DNA from: CAYMEV01 sp964389675 [NCBI: uncultured Candidatus Sumerlaeota bacterium]
Lineage (GTDB): Bacteria > CAYMEV01
Assembly (NCBI GenBank): GCA_964389675.1
Contig: CAYMEV010000003.1
Location: forward strand, 1 to 64,000
Direction of reading: 5' to 3'
DNA: 64,000 nucleotides
Part shown: piece by piece, positions 34,990 through 44,820 of the stretch
How the letters are laid out: each line of letters starts with the position of its first letter
Position numbering within the stretch: position 1 is the first letter of the stretch
Translations under genes and position numbers: made by a program
The notes under the pieces: generated by a model
The model's input: only the letters and a program-made list of their open reading frames with translations
What the model was told of the DNA's origin: nothing
Database searches by the model: none

Positions 34990-36033
34990 ATGAATAAAAA
35001 GACTATGGTTCTTTCTGGAATACTGTTTGTGGCTTTATGCCAGGTCTGCCTCAGCGACTACCTGACAAGGGAAAATACAAGAATTGACGTCAGGCAGAAG
35101 CTGTACCATGATGCAAACATAAAATATTTCTTCAATGCAGAAAGAATTGATAAAAGTGTAACGAGGAGCATCGATGTCGGGTTCTGCATAAATTATCTTG
35201 ACAGTGCAGGTGCAGAGAGGAACAGGGTTTTTACTGTCCCGAGCGGAGATAAATACCATAGATGGGAATTTATTGTCAATGAGGATATTACAGTATATTG
35301 CATCGAAGCTTTAAGGCTTACTGATAATACCCATAAATGGGATGTCTGGATCTCAGAGGAGGGTGGTTACTTTCAGGGCTTACCAAAAAAAAGCATTCAT
35401 GCTGAGGAAGAAATGCCTGAGGAAAATGATCTCTTCTACCGCATGGCAAGCATTGAAAGGTACAATATCGATCCCGGTGCAGTAATTGAAGAGTGGGCAA
35501 AGGGTGAAAGCATACTGCTGGATGGATTCTGGATAACCAGGCTGGAGGGTGAAAACAGGTATCAAAGCATTACCAATATAGCCTATAAGCCTATGCAGAA
35601 GAGGATCAGAGAGATCGAGCAGGAAAATACCGGGAGGAACATGGAAAAGGACGGCAGGATAAAATTCTACCGGAACTATGCAAAAGGTGGAGTCTTAATC
35701 CTTTATATAAGAAGAGATGCAGAATGGAAAGCTGAAAAAGAAAATTTTATATTATCTGTGTTTAACGGTTCAGGAAGGCTGGCATCAAGGATAGAAGCAA
35801 ATGAGGAATATCCTGTCTTTAACCCTGTTTTATCATGGGATGGATCTTTCTATCATAATTATATAATCTACTGGATACCTGATGCCTTCAGTACCAGGGA
35901 AAGCCGTATAGTATCTGTTAATGGAGAGTATGTTCAGGAATATTCCGGCAGGGACAGGTTCTGGATCGAGGTCAGGGATAAAGCCTCTGAAAATGTCTAC
36001 AGGTTCCAGATAGAGGACAGGGAATTTGAATGA
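34990..36033 (+). CDS. Secreted protein of unknown function
   Basis: A 347-residue protein with a signal peptide (MNKKTMVLSGILFVALCQVCLS). CQVC near the end of the hydrophobic stretch might allow lipidation, though the lipobox is imperfect. The mature part is rich in aromatic and charged residues with no membrane helix, consistent with a beta-rich periplasmic protein. GGAGG precedes the ATG. It lies 115 bases after the kinase on the same strand. No family recognised. Confidence 0.65.
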   Translation: MNKKTMVLSGILFVALCQVCLSDYLTRENTRIDVRQKLYHDANIKYFFNAERIDKSVTRSIDVGFCINYLDSAGAERNRVFTVPSGDKYHRWEFIVNEDITVYCIEALRLTDNTHKWDVWISEEGGYFQGLPKKSIHAEEEMPEENDLFYRMASIERYNIDPGAVIEEWAKGESILLDGFWITRLEGENRYQSITNIAYKPMQKRIREIEQENTGRNMEKDGRIKFYRNYAKGGVLILYIRRDAEWKAEKENFILSVFNGSGRLASRIEANEEYPVFNPVLSWDGSFYHNYIIYWIPDAFSTRESRIVSVNGEYVQEYSGRDRFWIEVRDKASENVYRFQIEDREFE

Positions 36034-36162
36034 AGAAAGAAAATGATAAAAAGTCTAAGGCATTGCCATGTCAAATTGATGAATAAATACAGGAAAAAAT
36101 GATTATAAGGATATGAAAAATGAATTTTTCAAATCATCATTATATATTGCAGGGAGGGTTTT

Positions 36163-36471
36163 ATGCCAAAGATTAGGATTACTGTACTCAAGAAGACAAT
36201 TAATGCAGAACTGGCAGAAGAATACTGTGTAGGCGATATTAAAAAATGCCCCGTATTTGAAGAGGGTGATGTATTTGAAACCGGGCTGGAAAAGCCTGAG
36301 AAATTCTGTTTATGGGCATGGAATGATATTTTCAAGTATATGACTGTATTTCTTGCTGAAGGAAGCTTTGCAAAAGGTGTTTTCGAGGGCTGGATGAAGG
36401 ACAGCAGGCAGATGATCACATGCTGTACCGACGGTATCAGGCCTGTTATATTCAAGATAGAACTTATATGA
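36163..36471 (+). CDS. TIGR04076 family protein
   Basis: A 102-residue protein with the family pattern: opening IRITVLKKTI, C-P pair in KKCPVFEEGD, FCLWAWNDIF, and CCTDGIRPVIFKIE near the end. Five cysteines, including the CC pair, suggest metal or redox chemistry, but the function of the family is not known. GGGAGGG lies just upstream of the ATG, and a strong terminator follows the stop. Confidence 0.82.
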   Translation: MPKIRITVLKKTINAELAEEYCVGDIKKCPVFEEGDVFETGLEKPEKFCLWAWNDIFKYMTVFLAEGSFAKGVFEGWMKDSRQMITCCTDGIRPVIFKIELI

Positions 36472-36475
36472 TCTG

Positions 36476-36504
36476 AAACAGGAAAGGCTTCCTGTTTTAT
36501 TCTT
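36476..36504 (+). terminator. Intrinsic terminator after the TIGR04076 gene
   Basis: AAACAGGAA (36476-36484) pairs with TTCCTGTTT (36489-36497), 9 bp perfect, loop AGGC, followed by TATTCTT. It ends the transcript before hutU. Confidence 0.8.
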
Positions 36505-36613
36505 GAAAACCAAGTCATAAATAAATATAATTTATTCTGTCATGCCTGTTTAGGAGAAATAACCTGTCTTTATGCGGGATTAAAAAAGATAAAAAATATT
36601 GGAGGATTAAAAT

Positions 36614-38629
36614 ATGGAAATAAAGGATTTTAAAAAAGCCATTCTGGAGGGTATTCCAGATAAACTTCCTGATCCAAAGCCATTTGATAATGATATAAAC
36701 CATGCCCCAAAGAGAAAGGATATTCTGACCAGGGAAGAAAAAGCACTGGCAATAAGGAATGCCCTGAGGTATTTTGATAAAAAGCATCACCCGGTGCTGG
36801 CAAAGGAATTCTATGATGAATTATGCAGATATGGCAGAATCTACATGTACAGGTTCCGGCCTGATTATGATATTTATGCGAGGCATATAGATGATTATCC
36901 TCATAAATCAAAACAGGCTGCAGCTATTATGCTCATGCTGTCCAATAACCTTGATAATGCCGTAGCACAGCATCCCCATGAGCTTATTACATACGGGGGC
37001 AATGGTGCAGTCTTTCAAAACTGGGCTCAATACCTTCTTACCATGCAATACCTTGCAAATATGACTGATGAACAGACCCTTGTATTGTACAGCGGCCATC
37101 CTCTTGGTGTGTTTCCTTCTCATAAGGATGCCCCAAGGGTTGTTGTAACTAATGGCATGATGGTGCCCAACTATTCAAAGCCTGATGACTGGGAGAGGTA
37201 TAATGCTATTGGAGTTACTCAGTACGGGCAGATGACCGCAGGTTCATTCATGTATATAGGGCCGCAGGGGATCGTGCATGGGACTACTATTACAATTCTG
37301 AATGCAGGAAGAATGATAGATAAGGAGAGCAGGGGGCTTGCAGGAAAGCTGTTCGTTTCATCCGGCCTTGGCGGAATGAGCGGTGCACAGGCAAAAGCGG
37401 GTGTAATTGCAGGAACAGCATGTGTAATTGCAGAGATTAACCCGAAGGCTGTTGCAAAAAGATATTCACAGGGCTGGGTCGATGAAGTATATGATGAACT
37501 TGACAGCCTGATTGCAAGGATAAGGAAGGTTCAGAATGAAAAACAGGCAGTATCCATTGCTTACCAGGGGAATATAGTAGATTTATGGGAAAAGCTCTCC
37601 GAGAGTGATATTCATGTTGATATCGGATCTGACCAGACATCCCTTCATAACCCCTATTCTGGCGGATATTATCCTGCGGATGTCAGTTTTGAAGATGCCC
37701 AGAAAATGATGTCGGAAGATCCTGATGGATTCAGGATAAAGGTGCATAAATCGCTGAAACGCCAGGTAGAGGCTATTAATAAGCTTACTTCAAAGGGAAT
37801 GTATTTCTTTGATTATGGAAATGCCTTTCTTCTTCAGTCATCAAAAGCTGGAGCGGATATAATGAGGCCTGACGGCAGTTTCAGGTACCCTTCATATGTC
37901 CAGGATATAATGGGCCCGATGTGCTTTGATTATGGATTTGGCCCTTTCAGGTGGGTTTGCTCTTCCTGCGATCCACGGGATCTTTCAGTCACGGACAAGA
38001 TAGCATGCGATGTCATGGAAGGTATAGCCAGGCATGCACCGCAGGAAATTATGCAGCAGATGCAGGATAATATAAGATGGATAAAAGAGGCTAAAAAGAA
38101 CAGGCTTGTCGTGGGGTCCCAGGCAAGGATACTGTATGCAGATGCAGAAGGAAGGATCAACATAGCCAGAGCCTTTAATAAGGCAGTAAGGGATGGCCTG
38201 ATATCAGCTCCGGTAATCCTTGGGAGGGATCACCATGATGTTTCCGGCACAGATTCCCCTTTCCGTGAAACTTCCAATATTTATGACGGTTCCAGGTTTA
38301 CAGCAGACATGGCTGTTCAGAATGTCATCGGTGACTCTTTCAGGGGTGCAACCTGGGTAAGTATTCATAATGGCGGAGGTGTTGGCTGGGGAGAGGTTAT
38401 CAATGGAGGTTTCGGAATGGTCCTGGACGGAAGCGCAGATTGTGACCGCAGGCTTGAATCCATGCTTTTCTGGGATGTAAACAATGGAATAGCAAGAAGA
38501 TGCTGGGCAAGGAATGAGCCAGCAATTTTTGCTGCAAAAAGGGCAATGAAAAAGGAGCCGAATTTAAGGATGACCATGCCTAATATTGCTGATGCCGGGC
38601 TAATTGATTCCGTTCTTTCTTCCGGTTAG
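36614..38629 (+). CDS. hutU: Urocanate hydratase
   Basis: A 671-residue urocanase (EC 4.2.1.49), the NAD+-dependent second step of histidine breakdown: urocanate to imidazolone propionate. Recognisable segments are ITYGGNGAVFQNWAQY, YSGHPLGVFPS, the GLGGMSGAQ NAD-binding loop, NPYSGGYYP, and the active-site stretch CFDYGFGPFRWVCSSCDP. The length is that of the long urocanase form rather than the 550-560-residue proteobacterial one. GGAGG lies 7 bases before the ATG. No other hut gene is in the window. Confidence 0.95.
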   Translation: MEIKDFKKAILEGIPDKLPDPKPFDNDINHAPKRKDILTREEKALAIRNALRYFDKKHHPVLAKEFYDELCRYGRIYMYRFRPDYDIYARHIDDYPHKSKQAAAIMLMLSNNLDNAVAQHPHELITYGGNGAVFQNWAQYLLTMQYLANMTDEQTLVLYSGHPLGVFPSHKDAPRVVVTNGMMVPNYSKPDDWERYNAIGVTQYGQMTAGSFMYIGPQGIVHGTTITILNAGRMIDKESRGLAGKLFVSSGLGGMSGAQAKAGVIAGTACVIAEINPKAVAKRYSQGWVDEVYDELDSLIARIRKVQNEKQAVSIAYQGNIVDLWEKLSESDIHVDIGSDQTSLHNPYSGGYYPADVSFEDAQKMMSEDPDGFRIKVHKSLKRQVEAINKLTSKGMYFFDYGNAFLLQSSKAGADIMRPDGSFRYPSYVQDIMGPMCFDYGFGPFRWVCSSCDPRDLSVTDKIACDVMEGIARHAPQEIMQQMQDNIRWIKEAKKNRLVVGSQARILYADAEGRINIARAFNKAVRDGLISAPVILGRDHHDVSGTDSPFRETSNIYDGSRFTADMAVQNVIGDSFRGATWVSIHNGGGVGWGEVINGGFGMVLDGSADCDRRLESMLFWDVNNGIARRCWARNEPAIFAAKRAMKKEPNLRMTMPNIADAGLIDSVLSSG

Positions 38630-38643
38630 GCATTTATACTAGA

Positions 38644-38657
38644 TGAAGCCGGCTTCA
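38644..38657. repeat. 14-bp perfect palindrome between hutU and the biotin ligase
   Basis: TGAAGCCGGCTTCA lies between the convergent genes. It could form a short hairpin but has no T tract, so I do not call a terminator. Confidence 0.4.
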
Positions 38658-38671
38658 GGTTCCACTCAAAA

Positions 38672-39580
38672 TTATACCGGTATCCTGAAAGAAACAGGGG
38701 ACAGATACTCTCCGGGAGGTGAATCGTGGAAAAGCAGTCCGCCTTCCTCGTTCATTCCGCATAATATGCCTTCCCTTAGAAGAAGCGGCTGTTTCTGATC
38801 CTTATAGAGCTTTATATGCCTGTTAAGATTATATAAATGACTGTTAAAATACTCAAAATCTTCCCTTAGCATGCAAATATCGGATTCAAGGCAATTCAGC
38901 TTTTCCGCTGTTAATGACACTATGCTGAAAAGGATTGATGAAAGCTTATATGTTTTTGATGTTATATTTGATACAGAGTCAACTCCTGCAACAAAATCTG
39001 AAAGGTCCCGGACAGAGGGCAGGACATTTATGTTCAGGCCTATGCCGAAAACAGCTGCTTTTATTTCACTCCCGCAGTAGCATTTTTCAATTACCCCGCC
39101 TATCTTTTTTCTGTTAAAAAGAATGTCAGAAGGGAGTTTCAGGTGGACCGGGCTGATTAATCCGTCCAGCGTCTGAGTTATGGAATTGAATATAATTATC
39201 CTTAGATAATTAAGGTATTTTGAATTAAGCGGTATATCGGGTTTTATTAGAAGAGAGAGATGGAGGTTCCCTTTATCTGCTACCCATTTTCTGCCGGACC
39301 ATCCTGAGGCATCAGTGAGGGATTCTGAAAAAAAGGCACTTATCCTGGGCAAAAGGCCAAAAAGATTATTATCTGCAAAATGGCTGATGATATTGAGGTT
39401 GGATGTGTTCTCCTTCTTATATGCAAGAAGTATCTTCCTGTCTGGTATGCCGTTTAATAAAGCTGTTTTGTCAAGATCAAAAATCTTTAGGTTTTCTGTA
39501 AGCGGATCATTTTTAGCAAGGCAGGTTATATTAAAATCAAATAGTGTCTTATCAGGCAGTTCATCATAAATGAATATCAT
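38672..39580 (-). CDS. Biotin--protein ligase (BPL/LplA catalytic domain)
   Basis: A 302-residue protein from ATG 39580, whose ATG overlaps the stop of the carboxylase fusion (ATGA). Conserved pieces of the biotin ligase fold are SGWSGRKWVADKGNLHLSLL, equivalent to the GRGRxGRxW biotinyl-AMP loop, and KLPSDILFNRKKIGGVIEK, equivalent to KWPNDI...KIGGILIE. There is no N-terminal helix-turn-helix, so it is not a BirA repressor. Trp and Asn of the KWPNDI motif are replaced by Leu and Ser, so it is divergent. It should biotinylate the adjoining carboxylase. Confidence 0.8.
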   Translation of the reverse strand: MIFIYDELPDKTLFDFNITCLAKNDPLTENLKIFDLDKTALLNGIPDRKILLAYKKENTSNLNIISHFADNNLFGLLPRISAFFSESLTDASGWSGRKWVADKGNLHLSLLIKPDIPLNSKYLNYLRIIIFNSITQTLDGLISPVHLKLPSDILFNRKKIGGVIEKCYCGSEIKAAVFGIGLNINVLPSVRDLSDFVAGVDSVSNITSKTYKLSSILFSIVSLTAEKLNCLESDICMLREDFEYFNSHLYNLNRHIKLYKDQKQPLLLREGILCGMNEEGGLLFHDSPPGEYLSPVSFRIPV

Positions 39581-42500
39581 TTTGCTGCCGGTTGAATAAT
39601 TATAATAGCCTGGCCCTTCTCGACCTCGCTGGAATCCTCCACGAGGAACTGCACCACTTTGTATCTGGAGCATGGGTAGACAGGCCTCTCATCATCGCCT
39701 TTCCTGTAGGTAAAAAGTGACAGCTTGATGGGGTAGTACTTCTTCATGCTTTCCAGAAGGCAGACCGTTGTTTTTGAATCGATTATGTCACCTATGTCTA
39801 TAAATGGATTTGCTGCAGGATTTGGCGATCTGTAGTATACACCGTCAGTATTTGCCAATATCTTTACCATATCTGAATCAGGGACATTAATATTATCAGA
39901 TGAAAAAATGCTCTGTGCATCATGCATTGTACTTTCAGCATCTTCATCGAAGAGCTCGGATATATCCTCATTTTCAAAAAATTCCTTTAAGAAGGATGTA
40001 GAGTATATCCCCGACTGGAATTTTTTATCCTTTAATATGAGTTTCTGGAGGGGTATATTGGTAGGAATGCCCTTTATAACGGTCCTGTTAAGTACATCAG
40101 TCATTCTGGCTATGCCCTCATCCCGGTCAGGAGCCCATATAAGTATTTTTGCTATCATTGAGTCATAATAGGGGGATATCCTGCATCCAGGATAGATATA
40201 GGTATCCACTCTAAGCCACTCCTCCTCGGGAAACTGAACATCCTCCACTATGCCTGTCCTGGGTATGGTATCTCCAGTTTTGCTTATGCTCTCAGCATTG
40301 ACCCTTACCTCCATTGCATAACCGTCCAGTTTTATATCATCCTGAGAGACAGGCAGAGGAATACCCTGGGCTATATTAATCTGATGTGAAATAATATCCT
40401 GGCCGGTTACCAGCTCTGATACACCATATTCAACCTGAAGCCTTGTATTCATCTCCATGAAATAGATTTCCCCTGTTTTCAGGTCCATTATAAATTCAAC
40501 AGTTCCTGCACTGAAGTATCTTGAAGCATGAACGGCCTTTTCGGCATATTCAAATACCCTTCTGCGAAGCTCTTCTGAAAGAACTGGCGACGGAGATTCC
40601 TCTATAAGCTTCTGATGGTTCCTCTGAACGGTGCAGTCCCTTTCCCCCAGGATTATTATATTTCCATCCATGTCTGAGACTATCTGAACCTCTATATGCC
40701 TGGACTCGGTTATAAGTTTTTCAATATATATGTCCCCTGTCCCGAATGAGGATTTTGCTTCCTGAAAGGCTTCACTAAAGGATGCTTCCATTTCATCCTC
40801 TGAAAATACCATTCTCATTCCTCTGCCGCCGCCACCATATGCTGCTTTAAGCATTACAGGGTAGCCTATATCTGATGCTGTTTCCTTTGCAGATTCCGGG
40901 TCATTGACCGTGCCGTCGCTGCCGGGAACAACAGGTATGCCGCTTCCGGCCATTATTTCCCTTGCTTTTGCCTTATCACCCATCAGCCTTATTGACTCGG
41001 GGGATGGCCCTATAAATACTATCTGGTTGTCATGGCAGAGTGAGGCAAACTCATAGTTTTCCGCCAGAAAGCCTATTCCCGGGTGTATGGCCTCTGCACC
41101 GAATGTCTTTGCTGCCTGAATGATATTATTCTTTTTAAGATAGCTTTGAGATACCGGTCCGGGCCCCAGCTCCACAGTATGTCCATATATGCTTGCCTGG
41201 GTATAGGCAAGTGAGAATCTGTCAGAGCGTGAATGCCCAAGTATAGGTGTAATCCCTTTTCTTCTCAGCTTCCTTATAAGGGTTATAGCAACATCTCCGC
41301 GGTTCGGGATCATAACTTTGGTGAAATGCTGTTTTTTTATGCTTTTTGCAGGTACCTGCGCCGTTATGGGTTTTTCATCAAGTTTTTTCAGCTGTTTTAT
41401 AAGAAGCTTTGATATTACATCAGTTATACTTAATGCAGGTATTTTTAGATCAGGGTCACCAAGTTTTATAAATTCAGAATCAAGAAAAGTATCAAACGGG
41501 TTTTTTACAAGCCCGCTCATAGCACCGGGTTTTGCAACAAGGTAATTGGAAAGCCTGCATGGATAGGGCAGAGGTTCCGGGACAACCCTTGCTCCGGCGA
41601 AAGGAAGCTCCGTGCCGGAAAGGTAGAAGCTGAATATGGATGGATGGGTTACAAATGATGCCTGGGCTCCACCGGTACAATCCCTGAAAGCAAAACAGAT
41701 GACAGGAAGGCTTGAATATTCTGTAAACTTATTAATGGAATCATTCGCAATGCTCATGGTATAAAGAGAGCCAGTCCCTTCTTTTGTCTGCATTCCGCCT
41801 GAGGAAATAAACATGATTACCGGCAGGCCCTTTTGTCCAAAAAGAGAGAATGCACGGGCAAATTTTTCACCTGATGCCATATCGGTGCTTCCTGCCTGGA
41901 ATTCATTATTTGATATGATCAGGCCTACCTGTATACCCTTGCCGTCAGAGTCCTTGAAATATGCTGTTCCTGTTACCAGGGCATTGTGATACCTGCTTTT
42001 CAGGCCTTTCTTTATGCTTTTTGAAAATTCAGGGAAATCAGTGGGGTTTACTGATACAATATCATTGTCAATTTCAGAAAAACCATGGAAAAATCCAAGA
42101 ATATCATCTACCGAAATATATTTTTTCTCTCTTTTTACCCTCTCGAGTATATTTGATATGATTGCATCCTTATAGGCTCTGTCGAGTTTTATCCAGTAGT
42201 CTTCAGGTATGTTCTGAGGGGTTATTTTAGCCTTATATCGTGTCTGGTACAGACTGGGGACATTTATTGTCAATATTGCCTCAATTACATTGATGAGTTC
42301 GACAGGGACCCTCGGGTAATGCCTTTTCATAGCCTTTAATATGCTGTTTACAGCTTTGCTGTGGCATTTAATGTTCCTGAATATCCATTTTTTGAAATCC
42401 TGAATATCGGTTTTTATGGTGTTTTTTAAAAGGCTTTCTGCATCAGACCTGGGCAATTCATGTTCAAGCTTTATGGATGGTATCAGGGTGTTAATATTAT

Positions 42501-44148
42501 CAAAACAGTACCTGATCGTATTGAAAAGCGAGATCATGTGATTGCTGTGGAGTACGAGCTGTGGATAGATATAAGACATCAGCTCTTCGAGGTTGCCGGG
42601 TTCAGCTCCCCTGGTCTCTATAAATTCTGCAGGGAACTGGAAATTTCGGGAGATATGCCTTATGAAGACCTTAAGGAATTCAGGTGTCCTGCTTTTATGG
42701 GCTGATATGAGAAAAAGTATGAATTCATAAGCTATCTTATGTTTCCTCCTTTTGCTTCTTTTTTCTTTCAGCCTGAATTCAAATACCTGCCTGATAATGT
42801 GGGATCCGAATTCTCTCTTTACGGCTTTTTGAAAATCATCAGGAAGAAAACTGATTTTTATTGAGGAAAGCTTTTCTATATAATCTGAAAACTGTTGTTC
42901 TCCACCCTCTTCTGAGGGTACCTGGATTGAATTTGCATATTTCTCCTGTTCTATAACAGTGTTCTGTTCATTCCAGTATGAGGCTGTAGTGAACTTGAGC
43001 CTCATCCTTAGCCTTGCAGTCCTCTCTATTCTTCTGCAATAATCAACAAAGGACATGGTATTCCCTGATCTTTCATCGTCCCTGCCCTGTGAAATGCTGA
43101 ATATTTTATGAAGCTTTTTTATATTCCTGTCAATCTCCTTATTCAGTATATTTGCAAGATAATGAGGGTAGGTTTCCTTTATCCGGTCAAGCTTTAGAAT
43201 ATCCGGTCTTTTTTTTATGCTGTTTTCAATATCATCAAGGCAATCAAGCACAGCCAGTGCAATGTTATTTGAATTATCTTCATCACTTTCTCCGGATTCA
43301 GTCCCTTTCATCCTTATAATGGCATCGACATAACCATCCATACAGAGCTCATAGCTTGAAATTCTGACAAATTTGGCGCACTGTTCTTTTGTAAATCCCA
43401 GCCTTTGTACAATATCTGCAAGTGCTGCCGGATGGATAGTACTCATGTATGCATCTTCGAAGCACAATATCCTGTCTGTGGTAGCATATGGTATTGCGCC
43501 TCCGCTGTTGCCGGCACCGACTATTATACCTATGGTAGGGATATTTATCCTTGCAAATTCAGCGATACAGGCTGATATAGAATGGCTCTGGAGGTTTTCA
43601 TTTGCTGCAGCTCCTGCATCTGCACCTGGTGTATCCATAAGTGTTATGACCGGCAGTTTCAGCTTCTCAAAAAATCTGAGGTATTCAATTGTCTTATGAT
43701 GGTGATCAGGCTGGAATATTCCCCTTGCTATCTTGTGATTCTGGCCTATTATGCCTGTTTCCCTGTTTCTTCCCCGGTCACTGGAATCAAAAAGGATGCA
43801 GTGGGCCATAAAAAAGGGCCCTGATTCATAAAATGCTATAGTCTTTTTATCCAGTCTTTCATAAATATCCTTTGCTGATAGCCTGTGTTCCAGGCCCGGG
43901 CCTTCAGTAGGAGCTATAAAGGAATTATAGTATTCATAATAATCAAATTCTTCTGCATATTTTACCTGGCTGATTATATCGTTTTTATCTAAACATCCCC
44001 TGTACTCAGGGACAAGCTTTTTCTTACCTGAGAACCTGAGAACATAGCTCCTCAGGCTCTCGATAATCTGTTCTTCAATCAGGAAAAGGGAGGCTATATC
44101 TATATCTCTGTCATAAATATCTATACAATTTGTGAGAATGTTTTTCAT
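39577..44148 (-). CDS. Single-chain acetyl/acyl-CoA carboxylase (CT-alpha, CT-beta, BC, BCCP fusion)
   Basis: A 1523-residue protein. Residues about 90-290 look like AccA: TLMDTPGADAGAAANE, VGAGNSGGAIPYATTD, STIHPAALADI. A helical linker of about 400 residues follows. About 715-900 looks like AccD: NALVTGTAYF, MFISSGGMQTKEGTG, FRDCTGGAQASF. Residues from about 944 are a biotin carboxylase: MIPNRGDVAITLIRKL, HPGIGFLAENYEFA, KAAYGGGGRGMRMV, FMEMNTRLQVEYGVSE. The last 100 residues form a biotinyl domain with Lys1469 in LESMKKY, where the usual motif is AMKM. Its second half is lengthened. It would make malonyl-CoA, or another acyl-CoA product, for lipid synthesis. Confidence 0.88.
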   Translation of the reverse strand: MKNILTNCIDIYDRDIDIASLFLIEEQIIESLRSYVLRFSGKKKLVPEYRGCLDKNDIISQVKYAEEFDYYEYYNSFIAPTEGPGLEHRLSAKDIYERLDKKTIAFYESGPFFMAHCILFDSSDRGRNRETGIIGQNHKIARGIFQPDHHHKTIEYLRFFEKLKLPVITLMDTPGADAGAAANENLQSHSISACIAEFARINIPTIGIIVGAGNSGGAIPYATTDRILCFEDAYMSTIHPAALADIVQRLGFTKEQCAKFVRISSYELCMDGYVDAIIRMKGTESGESDEDNSNNIALAVLDCLDDIENSIKKRPDILKLDRIKETYPHYLANILNKEIDRNIKKLHKIFSISQGRDDERSGNTMSFVDYCRRIERTARLRMRLKFTTASYWNEQNTVIEQEKYANSIQVPSEEGGEQQFSDYIEKLSSIKISFLPDDFQKAVKREFGSHIIRQVFEFRLKEKRSKRRKHKIAYEFILFLISAHKSRTPEFLKVFIRHISRNFQFPAEFIETRGAEPGNLEELMSYIYPQLVLHSNHMISLFNTIRYCFDNINTLIPSIKLEHELPRSDAESLLKNTIKTDIQDFKKWIFRNIKCHSKAVNSILKAMKRHYPRVPVELINVIEAILTINVPSLYQTRYKAKITPQNIPEDYWIKLDRAYKDAIISNILERVKREKKYISVDDILGFFHGFSEIDNDIVSVNPTDFPEFSKSIKKGLKSRYHNALVTGTAYFKDSDGKGIQVGLIISNNEFQAGSTDMASGEKFARAFSLFGQKGLPVIMFISSGGMQTKEGTGSLYTMSIANDSINKFTEYSSLPVICFAFRDCTGGAQASFVTHPSIFSFYLSGTELPFAGARVVPEPLPYPCRLSNYLVAKPGAMSGLVKNPFDTFLDSEFIKLGDPDLKIPALSITDVISKLLIKQLKKLDEKPITAQVPAKSIKKQHFTKVMIPNRGDVAITLIRKLRRKGITPILGHSRSDRFSLAYTQASIYGHTVELGPGPVSQSYLKKNNIIQAAKTFGAEAIHPGIGFLAENYEFASLCHDNQIVFIGPSPESIRLMGDKAKAREIMAGSGIPVVPGSDGTVNDPESAKETASDIGYPVMLKAAYGGGGRGMRMVFSEDEMEASFSEAFQEAKSSFGTGDIYIEKLITESRHIEVQIVSDMDGNIIILGERDCTVQRNHQKLIEESPSPVLSEELRRRVFEYAEKAVHASRYFSAGTVEFIMDLKTGEIYFMEMNTRLQVEYGVSELVTGQDIISHQINIAQGIPLPVSQDDIKLDGYAMEVRVNAESISKTGDTIPRTGIVEDVQFPEEEWLRVDTYIYPGCRISPYYDSMIAKILIWAPDRDEGIARMTDVLNRTVIKGIPTNIPLQKLILKDKKFQSGIYSTSFLKEFFENEDISELFDEDAESTMHDAQSIFSSDNINVPDSDMVKILANTDGVYYRSPNPAANPFIDIGDIIDSKTTVCLLESMKKYYPIKLSLFTYRKGDDERPVYPCSRYKVVQFLVEDSSEVEKGQAIIIIQPAAK

Positions 44149-44329
44149 AATAGACCTTCACTTCTTTTTATATTGGAAAGAATGCTGTAAAATCCATAAT
44201 TCTAAGGATTATAGCATGCCAAGTCAATAAATAATTTGCTGTGCCCTCAACTGCATGATATATTTAAGGCCGGTTCAAAAGAATAATCCCTGTCTGTTAG
44301 AATTTTCTTCCTTTATTTTTATTTTTTTG

Positions 44330-44335
44330 TATAAT
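44330..44335 (+). promoter_or_regulatory. Candidate -10 box of the rplI-dnaB operon
   Basis: TATAAT preceded by a T-rich stretch, 34 bases before the rplI ATG. No good -35 is found (TTCTTC at 19 bases is weak), so this is tentative. Confidence 0.35.
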
Positions 44336-44369
44336 TTTCATTCAAAATAATATAGCAGGAGATTTTTGC

Positions 44370-44813
44370 ATGAAAGTTATTCTAAAGAAAAATTTTGAAA
44401 GTTTAGGCCAGGCAGGAGATATTGTTAATGTTAAAGACGGTTATTTCAGAAATTACCTCCAGCCCCGTTCAATAGCTGTTCCCTATAGTACTGGTGCTGC
44501 AAAGCAGATAGAGGTCCTTAAAGCAAGAGCAAAAAAGTTTGCTGATGATAAAAAAGAAAAATTAATGTACCTGAAAGACCAGATAGAAAAGCTGGAGATA
44601 ATATTCGAGAGGAAAACATCTGAAGCAGGCAAGCTGTTCGGGTCCATTACATCTGGTGATATTCATAAGGAACTTGCTGAAAAAGGTATTGAGATCGAGA
44701 AAAAGGCTGTCAGGCTTGAGGATCATATTAAGCTTTTAGGAGAATATAAAATTGATGTGGAATTATCAAAGGATATAACAGCAGGGCTCAGGGTAGAAGT
44801 AAGAGAAGAATAG
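44370..44813 (+). CDS. rplI: 50S ribosomal protein L9
   Basis: A 147-residue L9. The N-terminal RNA-binding domain opens MKVILKKNFESLGQAGDIV with KDGYFRNYLQPRSIA. The long central helix (KKFADDKKEKLMYLKDQIEKL, split at Asp) leads to the C-terminal domain with LFGSITSGDI. AGGAG lies 8 bases before the ATG. It is first in a run with dnaB, an adjacency known from many bacteria. Confidence 0.97.
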   Translation: MKVILKKNFESLGQAGDIVNVKDGYFRNYLQPRSIAVPYSTGAAKQIEVLKARAKKFADDKKEKLMYLKDQIEKLEIIFERKTSEAGKLFGSITSGDIHKELAEKGIEIEKKAVRLEDHIKLLGEYKIDVELSKDITAGLRVEVREE

Positions 44814-44820
44814 TATTTTT

